This document shows, piece after piece, positions 12,061-23,381 of a stretch of DNA of 64,000 bases. Source of the stretch: Ophiosphaerella korrae (taxonomy: Eukaryota > Ascomycota > Dothideomycetes > Pleosporales > Phaeosphaeriaceae). A program made the translations under genes and the position numbers. Every line of letters starts with the position of its first letter. Position 1 is the stretch's first letter. The notes under the pieces are model-generated. The model did no database searches. It had not been told where the DNA came from and saw only the letters and a list, made by a program, of their open reading frames with translations. The stretch covers positions 124,001 to 188,000 of the forward strand of contig JALNQF010000077.1 of the NCBI GenBank assembly GCA_028456385.1, given 5' to 3'.

Positions 12061-14120
12061 AAAGTATAGGGAGACTAATTTAATTAATACTTAGAATTAT
12101 TGTTAGAGTAAGGGGAATATAACTACGAGTATATCCTAAACTAGTTAAGGTTTAAGAATATCTTAGTACCCCTAAAATCAAATTGCCCTAGAGATACGAC
12201 TGCGGACAGCAGCTAATTCGCGTTAAAGTACATTCGTTCTATTTCTTAGGTAGGCGTATACAAGCTAGAGCTATAGTGCTCTAATATATTGTATAGCTCC
12301 TAGTTATTAATGTAGTCTAGGGTATAGTCTAGGGGCGTGTTAATAATAAGTCTCTACAAAAGGCTAACTATTCCCCTAAAATTGTCCTATATTAGACCTA
12401 TAGTAGCAATCTTAGAGGTAGTAGTGTAGAATTCCTTATCTAATCTAGTTTCTATAAACGAATTAGCCCGCTCCTTGTAGATTTCTAGTTAATAGTTAGC
12501 TATAAACTAAACCTAAGTTTATACTAGAGACAAGACTTACTATTATTATATAGTACCCTCCGCCTCTTACGAGCTTACGGCAAAGATTAGATTCTTAAAG
12601 AAGAGTCTATCCTTTTCTAGGTAGAATAAGCCTACTTATTAAATGTTTTAAGGTAAAGATACGTCCCTAAAGCTTAGTTAATTTAATTAAGACTATCTAT
12701 CTAATTAGTAATATACTTACTAAAGAGTAATTACTCTTACTTATATCTATTACTAAGTATAACCTTAATTAAGAATAGTATATTAAAGGGGATATTAGCC
12801 TATAGCTCTCCCTTAGGCAGTTTATAAATAGCAACTTTATTCGTAAATTACTCTATTCCTTTATATTATGCGAATTTTCTATAAGAGTATATAGATAGAC
12901 TACCTATTACTTTATTTAGCTGCTATTCGCGACAATAGTACTAAGAAACACACTAAGAACAAATATCTTAGGGCCCCTATACTTTAGGCCTTTCTTGTAC
13001 AGCTTATCTATACACCTAACTACTTATAGCGCCCTAGTTCAAAGCTATAATAGATACGTATCTCCTAATTTATATTCCTTTCCTTGTTAGTTAGTTAAGA
13101 ACTTTTTTATATAACTATCTACTACCCCTACGTTAGATCTAGTTTAGAGGGTAATATTAGCAAGATAGATAAATAGCAGTATACTGTAGTAAGCTATCTA
13201 TGTCGCGTAAGCCTTATATACTCCTAGTTTGTTTGTAAATCTACTATAGTATTTAAAGATATTAAGAATACTTACTTTATTACTTAGTGTATCGCTAATT
13301 ATTAAAGAGCGTACTTGTAGAGAATAACGTGTAAGGATAGTAAATATGTAGATAACTACTTTTAGCGTGTAAAGGTAGGTTTGCTTTCTCTTCGCTAACT
13401 AACTATGTTTATCCTTTAGTACTTAACTTAAAAATCTATTTATTTAACCTCTCTATAGGTCGTTAGATAGCTTAGTAGCTTTGCTAGCTTAAGACTCTAG
13501 AGTTTTAAGTTAAAAAATAGGGCCTCTAAGTAGTTCCTGCGTTAATAGCTAACTAGGAATAGGCACTGCGTGTTAATGTCTGCATTACTAATACAACTAC
13601 GATACTTCTACCTATAATTAAAAGACAAGTTACTCTAAATAACTAGAATATTTAGCTAGGCTTCCTTTAAAATCCCTAATACGCTGTCCTCTTGTACGAG
13701 CTATCTACGAAGGAAAGGCGAAAGAAGGAGAATTCTATAGGGTACTAAGAAGTGTAAACACTAAACTAAATTTTAACGGCCCCTTAAAGGGCTGTCAAAA
13801 CACACTATTAGACTAGTACACTACTATAATAATTTGCTATAGAGATATAGTAGATACCTCTTACACGCTAGCTCCCTTATAGGCTATCTATCCTAGGAAA
13901 GCTAATTAGATTCTTCCCCGCAAGTTTACAAGCTAAGATCGCGCTCTAAAAAGTAAAATAGCTATCCTAATAATATATTATATATGTTCCCCTTAACGAG
14001 GCTAAGACGTCCTTCTACCTATTTACTTTACTGCGTCTCTTAACTCTTACCTATTACATTGTTATATAGCTACGCGCTTACCTCTACCCCTATTAGCCTA
14101 AAATAGCGCGCATTAAGCCT
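12061..14120. other. RIP-degraded DNA, nothing recognised
   Basis: I read both strands of this stretch. No frame matches a family that I know. The minus strand of 13400-13550 reads for about 60 codons with few stops but without recognisable motifs. Confidence 0.4.
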
Positions 14121-14801
14121 ACTATAGTACCTACATTCTTGTCTTACTTCTTAGAAGTTTTTAGTAAGAAAGGTGTTAGGAAGTTAGAATTAATCGCAAA
14201 GGTTAGGAAATACAAATTACATAGCAATTGTAACTAACTTTATTCTTAGTTTATAAAGTACTTATTTGAGGAGAAGCTTTCTATTAATAGAAAACCCTCT
14301 AAATTAAGTATATAGGAAACAAATAGCCTAGAAAGTAATAGTAAAGGAGAGAGTAATAGCTTTCTCTTTATATATAACGTCTTAAACGTAGAATCTTTTT
14401 TAGCTATAAAGGCGCAACTAGCACAAATACTAGAACAAATCCGAAATTCCTTAAGTCCTATTCTAGAAGCTATTCCCTAACCTGTCTTACATAACGTCGA
14501 TAGATACGTTAATTCTAGAACCCTCGCAACTCTAGTTAGTAACAAGTACAATATAAGTACTCGTAAACCTATAATACTAGTTAGTAATAAGCGCAATATA
14601 AGTACTTGTAAAGTTACAACTAATAAAGGCTAGACGCTAGCTTTAAAGCTAGGGCTACGGTTTTAGGAGACTTTAGTAGAAGATAGAACTAACGTAGAGT
14701 TAGCCTTTTTTAAGATTATCTATAAAATATAGAAGTATAAAGAGGGAGCCTCTCTACATATAAGTGCTTCTAGTAGTTACTTTCTATGTATTATATTGTA
14801 A
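14121..14801 (+). pseudogene. Degenerate gene with a 15-residue tandem duplication
   Basis: One plus frame reads for 227 codons with very few TAA/TAG (about six), unusually open for this region. Segments include FLEVFSKKGVRKLELI, a helical stretch FLAIKAQLAQILEQIR (14398-14450) and a 45-bp direct duplication at 14532 and 14577, encoding two similar LVSNKxNIST repeats in frame. No family recognised. The low stop density suggests either fewer W/Q codons or milder RIP. Confidence 0.42.
14532..14612 (+). repeat. 45-bp in-frame tandem duplication
   Basis: The block CTAGTTAGTAAC...AGTACTCGTAAA at 14532 recurs at 14577 with a few C/T and G/A differences. The period of 45 bp is 15 codons, in frame with the surrounding degenerate gene. 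Confidence 0.8.
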
Positions 14802-15219
14802 AGAGGGAATTAGATTACTTAGAATCTATATTATTCTTTTTTATAAGTATACGTAGTTTATTTTTAAGTAAATTAAAATTAAAAGTTTTTAGTTACTGTA
14901 TGTCGATCTTAACCCTCGGCTGCTGTATATAGTTACAGCATATAAGGCTAGTGTCTTAAACTAAGGAGAGAGCTAAGTTTAAAGATATAGATACTTAGGT
15001 ATACGCACGCCTATTACATTTACCCCGTCGGGTTTTAATAGGTCTCCTAAGAGTAAACTAGATGCTTCTATAATATATTATAGCTAATACGTCCTTTATT
15101 CTATTACTATACTACGCCCTTTAGTTATTCTACCTTCTTGCGTCTGTTTGTTACCTACATCTACGTTCTACTAATATATTATAGATATTAAAGATCTTAT
15201 TATACTAGCTTCCTCTATA

Positions 15220-15645
15220 TATACGTAGCCTAATATAGAGGAGCACCTATATATAGGACTACCTACTCCTATAGCCCTCTATTAAAGATTACCTGCTACT
15301 TTATAACGTTTCGTCCCCTCTAGCTATTATACTCTTATAGTAATAGAGTATAAGAGCAATAGGGTTTAGATAGTTAGTTAAAGCAACACTATAACTATAA
15401 TAATTAAGGATAAGCAAGGGCGTTATATTAAGATTCCTATCGATACTATATCTTATTCTAAGAAAGTATACAAAAAAAGAAAGCGTAATGTAGTAGTAGT
15501 AGATAGATTCTAAAAGAAGTAAAAGGAGAGGGAAATTAAGAATTTACTAAAAATTATATATTTAGAAGAGAAGCTTAAAAATGTGCGCGAAGACGTAGAA
15601 TATTATAGGTCTAAAAGGGACTATTTTAAATTTACTATCTCCTAG
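15220..15645 (+). pseudogene. Degenerate gene, basic coiled-coil C-terminus
   Basis: A single plus frame ends at TAG 15643. The last 75 codons contain only two internal TAA and encode a basic, charged segment (KKRKRN, then repeated Glu/Lys/Arg helices such as LEEKLKNVREDVEYY) that would form a coiled coil. Upstream the frame reads through several Q/W-type stops. Similar C-termini occur in many fungal DNA-associated proteins, but no family can be named. Confidence 0.38.
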
Positions 15646-18600
15646 TAATTTAACGCTAAGTAACACTACGCAAGACCTCTATTACCCTACTTAATACAAC
15701 CCCTCTCTTTACCCTTAAATGCGCTACTATATAAGACAGAAGCTGTCTCTATAGGCTTACTATATTCTATATCTCTAAATAGTCTTAGCCTACTAGCTAA
15801 TTTTCCTTCTATAGGCGCACTACCTCCTCTACTATTTAATTAGCGTTAATAAAGGCCTTCTCTAGAGTTTAAACTATATGCGCCTTAGTTTTTTGCAATT
15901 TTCTTTTCTAATCTTCTAAGTATAGGGGCGTCTTGCATTTTAGTAACGTATAGAGTAGTTTTAGTATAAATTATATTGTATTAAGCACTAATACTAATAA
16001 AATTGTATTTACGTATTATTAGATCCTTCTTTTAGCTTCTATCTTATATACAATTAATTTATTACTTGTTTATAGTTATTAAAGGGCACTATTTAGCTGT
16101 GCCTTTCTTAACTCTTAGTTAGGACGAGCGATTAGTGCTAAGTAGCTCCTTAGCTAGATAATAGCCTAGCTCTAATTAGCTTGTTCCCTATTATTACTAC
16201 TAACACTACGTAACTACCTTGTAACTAAGCTTTTAGGATCTTAGGATTATTATATTACTTCTTCCTCTACTCCCTTGTATCCCTTTCTATAGTAGATAGT
16301 TTAGCACTTTTACTCTTTACTCTCTTAAGTTACTATACGTCTTTGCTCTTCGCCTCTACTAACCCTAGTAGGGGCTCTTGTTTCCTTTATTTATCTCTAC
16401 TTAACTATTGCCCTATCTACTAAACTCGTACTAGAAATAGTAGCTTCTACTAGAGTAAATATGCGATAGAGGTATTAGGCTTTATACTTACTAGGCTAGG
16501 AGCTAGAACTAATACAAGTAAGTATCTATAGAGAGTCGCTATATTTACTATAGAGTAAGTATTCTACTATAGATGTAAGTAGCTATTAATTTACTCTTCT
16601 TAGCTAATATTTTTGTAGTAAACTAGACTACTTCTAGCTAAGATTCTCTATATAGATAAGGCTAATTTTGCCTTCTATATAGGTATAGAAATAATACTTG
16701 CTAAGGTATAAAATAAAAGGATTAGCCTAAGTAAAGAAGTAGATTGCGTCTATTATACCTACTTTAGTATCTATACTCTATCCTACCTAGCGCTTAGCTT
16801 ATCAAGTTTTTAGATATTTAGTATATAGGAGAAGGTCTCTTTTAGCTAAGAGAATATAATTATACTTTCTAAGTTATACCTAATAGTAATAAATTATCTC
16901 TCTTGTCCTTAGGCTATTTTAAAAATCTACAAGCCTAGGTATGTCCTAAGATATAGAGTAATCTTAGTAGTAATAAGATTACTAGAAGTAGTATTAGTAT
17001 AGTAAACTAATTATAAGTAAACGTTAGACCTATCCTTACTAGATCCTATAACTTAGGAGATGTCTTATACGTCCTAATTTAGAGAGGAGTTATTTAGAAG
17101 GGTAAAAACAGTAATTTAGTATATAAATAGGTAAGATATCTAAGTCTTAAATATGTACAGGAGAGTTTAAAAGAAAATCTTCGTACTAGCTACTACTCTC
17201 TTAATACCTACTAGGTAGAAATTAATACGCTTATAGAAGATAAATAGTATATTAGTTAGGCTTTTAGAAGTACCTTTGCTGTTATTAATATAAAGAAGGA
17301 GAAAAAGGTTAGTTATACCTTCTTTATATTATTTTAATACTAATTATTAGATTATCTTATATAGCTATACTTTCCTAGGCTACTATAAAACTTTCTATTA
17401 ATTATTAGATTAGAGGAGCTACAAGAATATCGCATATTTCTAACTTAAGTTATAGATATATATGCTATGTGCACGAAGCAAAGTAGATAGCCCTTAGGTA
17501 TTTACCTAAGAGGAGATATTTTAAAAGTATACTTGCTAATATAAAAGAATAAGCTTAGATAGTATTATTAAGGAAGGCTATATTAGTAAAAATTATTAGT
17601 AGAGCTTTTAGTGTAGATTTTACAAAGAGCTAGTCTATTTAAAGTAAGTATAAGATAAGGCTTAAGATAAGCAATTGCAGCATATTAAGGATTATTTCTA
17701 CGAGAGAAGGACTATTCTCGTATAGTTATACCTAGAGGAGAAGGACTATAAGAAATCTTACTTAGAGCTAAAGAATAGGATTAATTAACAGTTAGCTATA
17801 GTTTAGTAGGTAGGAGAAGTATCTAAAGACTTAAATTATAATTTAGGGAAACAATAAGAAGTATTAATTATTTGCTTATTAACATTATTTAACGCTGTAA
17901 ATTTTTGTAATTCTACAAGGACTTAGTTATCTAAGTAGAGCGAAGTAAGAAGAGGTAGACGGCTAGCTTTGCAGTTCTAGTAAGCTATTCTCTAAAGTGC
18001 TAGATAGTACGACTAATAAATTGTAGGCGTTATATCTTATAATAGATTAGCTTTAACTCTTAAGAAGGCTATAATAGAATCTCTAGTAAGGGTAGGCGCC
18101 GATATAGTTCTAAGGCTTACATGTCGATTCCTAGCTAGATTATCTTTAATATTTAAATTATCGGTTAATCTAATATATAGGAAGAACTAGCTCGCACTTA
18201 CTTATATAGAGTAGCGCCCTAGCCCTTGATCTTAGGATCTTCTACCTCTTTTTAACTTAGTATAACTAATATAACGTAGATATATTAGGCCTATATAGTT
18301 AGGTCGATGTATAATAGATTAGCTTTAGCTCTCTAGAAGGCTATAATAAAGTCTCTAGGGAGGAGTAGGCGCCGATATACTTCTAAAGCCTACACGCTAA
18401 TTACCTTTTGCTAGGTTTAGCTAAAATAGTCTCTTTAGTACCTTAACAAGATTATTATTAGCTTACGCAATTTTTTCTTTGTAACTATTATTAGAATGGA
18501 TTCGTCTAATGCACTAGTTAAAAACTAGGAACTATAACTTAAAGGGTATAATCCCTTCTACTACGTGCGCTCCTTAGGTAGTAGAGTAATTCTAATAGGG

Positions 18601-20602
18601 CTAGTATTACTTCTTGTTACTAACTAAGAGTAGTATTATAGTAGAGCTAATTTCACGTATCCTACTAAATATACAGCTAAAGTGTGTACGTGTAGCTAGT
18701 CTAGGTATATCTATAGTAAGTTACGCTACTAGGTGCACGTAGGAAGTTAATAGGAACGAAGCTAATAACCGATACGTAAAGTAAGTATTTAAGATACACA
18801 ATTACGTAATTGCTGTAGATAATTCCTTCCTCTACTACCTATATTTCTTTAACTTTCTTTTTATTTATTGTTTGCACTTATTAAACTTATCTCTAGGTAA
18901 GTCTATACTATAGGTCTACATATAATACAAGCGGCTAGTTTTAAAAGGTATATAAACTTTCCTTTCTATATTATTAATTAGAGATATATATTACTAATAT
19001 ATACTTCTTCTCTGTAGTTACCTGCTTTGTTAAGGCTATTTAGGATCCTTATTCTTTACTTATTAGTCTACTACAATCTATATTGTTACCTACGTAGTAC
19101 ACGTTATAGGCTACTACTATAGATGCAATCTAATAATACTAAGGAACAAGTAGAGTATTTTAACTACTTATAGGATAAAAATACTAGCCCTTTAGATTAA
19201 CAAACACTTTTTTTAGAGCGGCTAGGACCTTACTAATATAATAGTAGTCTAGGTTAAGTCTACGATGACGCTTTATAGGCGATACTTGCTATTTACCTAT
19301 AGCTAGAGCCTACGTCTTAACTAGTACCTAAACAGGGACGAGGGGGCGCCCTAGTAAACGTACAAAGCTAGGACCTATCTCCTATTTCTAAGATATATAC
19401 TCTTTAGACTCCTTGTAGTAAAATTACCTTTATAGTATATAAGAGTTATAGAAAGTGTAAATCTAAGGTCTATAAGTACTAAAGAAGGGTATTTATAAAC
19501 TAACTAACATTTAATCTAGTGCGATAGTGTAAAACTAAAATACAACGTATACTAGTCTAAGAACTTTATATATATATATAATAATAAGGATAGAAAGATA
19601 ATAATGCAATTACGAGCCTATGTGCAGAGTTTAGCCTAGGAACTAAAAGATACGAAGTTAATTGTTTTATTACTTACTAAGATACTAGACTGTAATCTAG
19701 CTGTAGACTAGGTAACTAAGCTTAAGTAGAATAGGTTCGTATAGTACTTAGTTAACAAGATTAAGAAAGAGCTTTTAGTAAGAACGTTTAAGCTACTCTT
19801 AGTACAACCTTAGGGTCTATTAGAGTTACTACTTGTACTTCTAGACTAGGAATACTTTAGTACTCTAAGTAATAGCTAATATCTAGCGCGTACTATAGAA
19901 GAGTTATCGTATAATAGGTCTCTACGAGACAGGTAAGTTGAATGTAAAGCGACTATAAGTAAGCCTACTAACTATTGTTAAAGTTAAGAATAGAGCTAAA
20001 TTGCGCCTAGGAATACAACTAATAGAATTGCACTAATAAATCCTCTTCTCTTAGATCTTAAGGTTGTAACGACAAACTCTTTAACTAGCTTTAGGTTCTA
20101 TTGTAATCGACTTAAATAACTAGACTATTAGCTTAAAGGCTCTCGACGTAATACTACAATGTAAAGGCAACATTCTAATTAAACTAGTACCGTAAGGCGA
20201 TCGCTTATTAGGTAGTTAATTACAATCTAAGGTTAAGAGGCTAAATAGAGCGCTTTAGGGTTATAACTACTTTATTTATAGTTCCTTAGTATTAAAATTA
20301 GTGTAATTTAGAGTTACGTTTTAACGACCTATTATATCGAACTTACTATACTACGTAGTAGTATCTAATGTATTTAACTATAGTATATTATGTTAAACTA
20401 TAGAACTTGTTAGATAAGAGTTAGGGGCAACGTATATTACTACAGCTAGATCTTAAAGTAGGCTTTACATATATAAAGCTTACAAGATACTCTCTCCTTT
20501 AGTCTTATTAGTAGATATAGGATTAGGCGCTACAAAGCGCTTTTTAGAGATACAATACTCCTTAAGTTTGTAGGGTGCAATCTACTAGTAGGAAAGAGAT
20601 TA
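15646..20602. other. RIP-degraded DNA, nothing recognised
   Basis: Long RIP desert. I found no recognisable element and no repeat array. Some frames around 17040-17850 and 19600-20000 are readable for 30-50 codons but show no motif. Confidence 0.35.
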
Positions 20603-21640
20603 CTAACTAGTTCGACTAATTACTCTATATTCTCCTAACTAGTAGTACTAGACTAGCGCCTACATTAATGTACATGCAATACGCACGTTCTACTCTTGCT
20701 ATCTTAACCCTACAAGCGCTAATAGAATTAAGCCTTAATGTGCACGTCTCTTTCTACCCGTCCTACGCCCCTTACAACAACCTAGTAATCTAGTAAGATG
20801 TTAGCGCTGCCTGCTTAATAGTTAAGCGCTACAGCTACTATATCTAATCTACTGCGCTAGGACTTACGCACAATATCTATTATAGTATCTAAGATAGGAC
20901 GTAGTATACTTCTAGCTAATCTCTAACCTTGTTTACTATCTCTCGTAGTATAGTCTAATTAAGGGGATAGTGTTTATTATAGCTCCCTTGCTACTTCCGC
21001 ATCTAAGCCTACCTAAGAGCATTTTTGTATCTAAATAGCTAACTAATATTAAGCTAATACATTGCTACAACAGCGTATAATATCCTTATAGGTTACCTAG
21101 AACAATTCCTTATCGCCTAATAATAAGGGGACAGGGACTTAACCTTTAGATACGCTAAATAGTTAGATAATCCTAACTAGGAGTATAGAGTAACTCGTCT
21201 AATTTAGTTTATGCGCAAATATAGAGATACTAGACGTATCTCTACCTAACTATGTTAAAGCAAGCTAATATTTTAGGGCTCGACCCTCCTTATTAAAATA
21301 TATATATACTACACTAGTATTAGATTACTACCTTAGAACAATATACCTTATATAATAGCTTAGCATCTAAATACTCCTCTATATAGCTATCTTTCGTCTC
21401 TAGATTATTAATTTTCTACTCTTCTATCTCTTCTCTCTTAAGCTCCTATAGCCTCTAATGCAATAACTTAGGCTCTTAGTATTATTCTTCCTCCTCCTTA
21501 AGCTCCTATAGTCCCTCGTGTAATAACTTAGGCTTCTAGTATTCCTCTTCCTCTAACTACTTCTACTACTCGTCCTCCTCTAATAAATACCTCTTATCCT
21601 AGTCCTCTTTCTTCTCCTCCTCCTTTAGCTTATACAACTA
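20603..21640 (-). pseudogene. Degenerate gene with acidic 20-residue repeats
   Basis: A minus-strand frame can be followed for about 345 codons with TAA/TAG only. Its N-terminal part (21640-21430 on the plus axis) is highly acidic, with runs of Glu and two 20-residue repeats of the form EPKLLHxxLxELKEEEE, encoded by a 60-bp tandem repeat (plus-strand starts 21438 and 21498). This is followed by KIEEQKINNLETKDSYIEEYLDAKLLY, then less readable sequence, then a basic segment near 20740 (CCKGRRTGRKRR). Acidic N-terminus plus basic C-terminal segment suggests a nucleic-acid-associated protein. The family is unknown. The start codon is not identified. It lies about 30 bp from the divergent frame starting at 21673. 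Confidence 0.42.
21438..21557 (-). repeat. 60-bp tandem repeat (two copies) in coding frame
   Basis: TTAAGCTCCTATAG begins at 21438 and again at 21498. The surrounding strand is strongly pyrimidine-rich (CTCCTC runs to about 21640), giving Glu-rich sequence on the minus strand. Confidence 0.8.
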
Positions 21641-21672
21641 TATATAACTATCCCTACTCTATTAGAGAGTTT

Positions 21673-22164
21673 ATGTAATTAATTAGTAACTTATCTTCTT
21701 AGGAACTAAGCATAGACGACTAGGGTAGAGTTAAACTTACGTATATTAACGCTCTTGTGTATAGTATTCCTAAGGCTATTACGTTAGGACCTAAGAAATA
21801 TTACATTAAACTAACAACTCTTGCTAGTTTAATATCTTATTAGAGGTTCGAAGATAACAAGGCTAAGTAGGATATAGTAGTAAGATTGCTTCTAAAATTA
21901 AAGTAACTTACTACTATACTTAGTATTTCTAGCTAAGCAAGAGATTTTATATAAATATTAGGTAGCTATATTACTATCAAGACTAATAAAGAGGTATTTA
22001 AGGGTGTTTTAGTAGGCTTAGATAATTTAAGAGTTAAAATTAAGATACCTAAGTATTCTACTATAGTTTATTTAAAGGCGATTACTTCTAGCAAGTTATA
22101 TAAGGTAGTTAGAGAGTTAGAGGTAGAGATAGTAGTAGTAAATAGACTATCCCTCGCCGGTTAA
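21673..22164 (+). pseudogene. Degenerate gene of unknown function, 163 codons
   Basis: Starts with ATG at 21673 and ends at TAA 22162. The frame is continuous with fewer than ten TAA/TAG, all at places compatible with Gln or Trp. Readable segments: LTYINALVYSIPKAITLGPKKYY, then FEDNKAK, VVRLLLKLK, then KTNKEVFKGVLVGLDNLRVKIKIPKYSTIVYLKAITSSKL cut into shorter blocks, and a C-terminus VRELEVEIVVVNRLSLAG. It looks like a small soluble protein. No match comes to mind. It is divergently arranged with the acidic-repeat frame upstream and is followed 390 bp later by the HTH protein remnant. Confidence 0.45.
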
Positions 22165-22553
22165 GTCTAGATAAATTGTCCTTCCTAATAGATATACTAT
22201 TGAATTTTTACTTAGTTTCCTAAATAGCTTTGTCTCCCTTGCTAGTAGAGCCTTGTATAGATAGAAAGGAAATAACTAATTAAGTAAGATATCTTAATAC
22301 TATAGCTAGCTTAAGCCTTATAACTTTATTTTTTAATTATAAGACTTTATTAGATCTTCCCTAGTAATTACCTATAAGTAATACTAAGTATTGTGTTTAG
22401 AGAGGAGAAAATCGCTTCGCGCTCTCTATATAGCTTCTAGATCGGCCTTAAAGGCGCGCACCCTACTAAGTTTATACGCTTATCTAATCTTAATATATAA
22501 TAGCTTAATACAAAGCCTCTTAATTACCTTTAACTAAAGGAGATATTTAACTT

Positions 22554-23381
22554 GCGATCTTATCTATTAATTTAAGCTAAATTACAAGTAATTAATAGGC
22601 AGCTATAGTCTACGTTGCTAAAACAACGCTGCGTAAACAACGCGCTATTATACTTACCTAACGCGATTACTAGTTAAACTTAAAGAAGCTTACCTAAGTA
22701 GAAGAGGAGGTAATAGTTAAATATATCCTTAATCTAGATTCTCGTAGATTTGCCCTAAATCTAGCTACTATACGTAAGATAGCTAATAATATTCTAGCTA
22801 TACATAATAGAGGACGCGTAAGGTAGAAGTAGTTGCGTAACTTTATTAACTATATAGAGAGTCTTACAACGCGTTTTAATCGCCTATATAATAGGTAGAT
22901 AAATCTTACTACTTACCTACTCTTATACTTAGTATCTATACACTAAAGTATAGAGCTATAAGATTAGCTTACTAGTTAGTAAATTAGGTTTAGTGTAGTA
23001 GTAATATAGGTTAGGCGGCTTAAGCTAGCTAAGCTAGTCGAGTATTTATAGCATGTAGATCTAACCTATAAATAATATCTAGCTACTTATAAGCTATAGT
23101 AAATAACACAGGAGATTGTAGTAATACTATTAGAAGATAAGTCTCCTAATAGTTTCTCCTAGGCGAATCTTTATCTCTTAGTATAGATAGCTATAGTACA
23201 ACAAGTAAAAGATGCTATAGTAGAATAAAAAATAATAATAGTAGCTAATAGGTATATTAAAGAATAGTTATATCTTACTATAAAGAACTAAAAAGATTAC
23301 AAAAAAGGGAGTTCTTTAGAAGCGCTATCTATATTAACTCTAGAAGCGCTACCTATATACGACCCTATTAGAGACATTTAA
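22554..23381 (+). pseudogene. Pogo-type HTH (psq + CENP-B) protein without a DDE domain
   Basis: The frame opens with a psq-like helix-turn-helix: AIL.IN then QAA.VY.VA..TLR (22554-22635), followed by a CENP-B-type HTH: LKKL..VEEEVIV.YILNLDSRRFALNLATIRKIAN.ILA, with the family's R...NFI.RIESLTTRFNR..NR end (22680-22890). This is the DNA-binding half of fungal pogo/Fot1 transposases. The same frame then runs on with only TAA/TAG to 23379, but this part is a helical, Gln/Lys-rich sequence (VRRLKLAKLVEYL, QVKDAIVE, KDYKKGSSLEAL) and shows none of the transposase catalytic motifs such as the F-DE-G block. It may be a domesticated or fused HTH protein, or a hybrid at an insertion junction. Confidence 0.6.
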
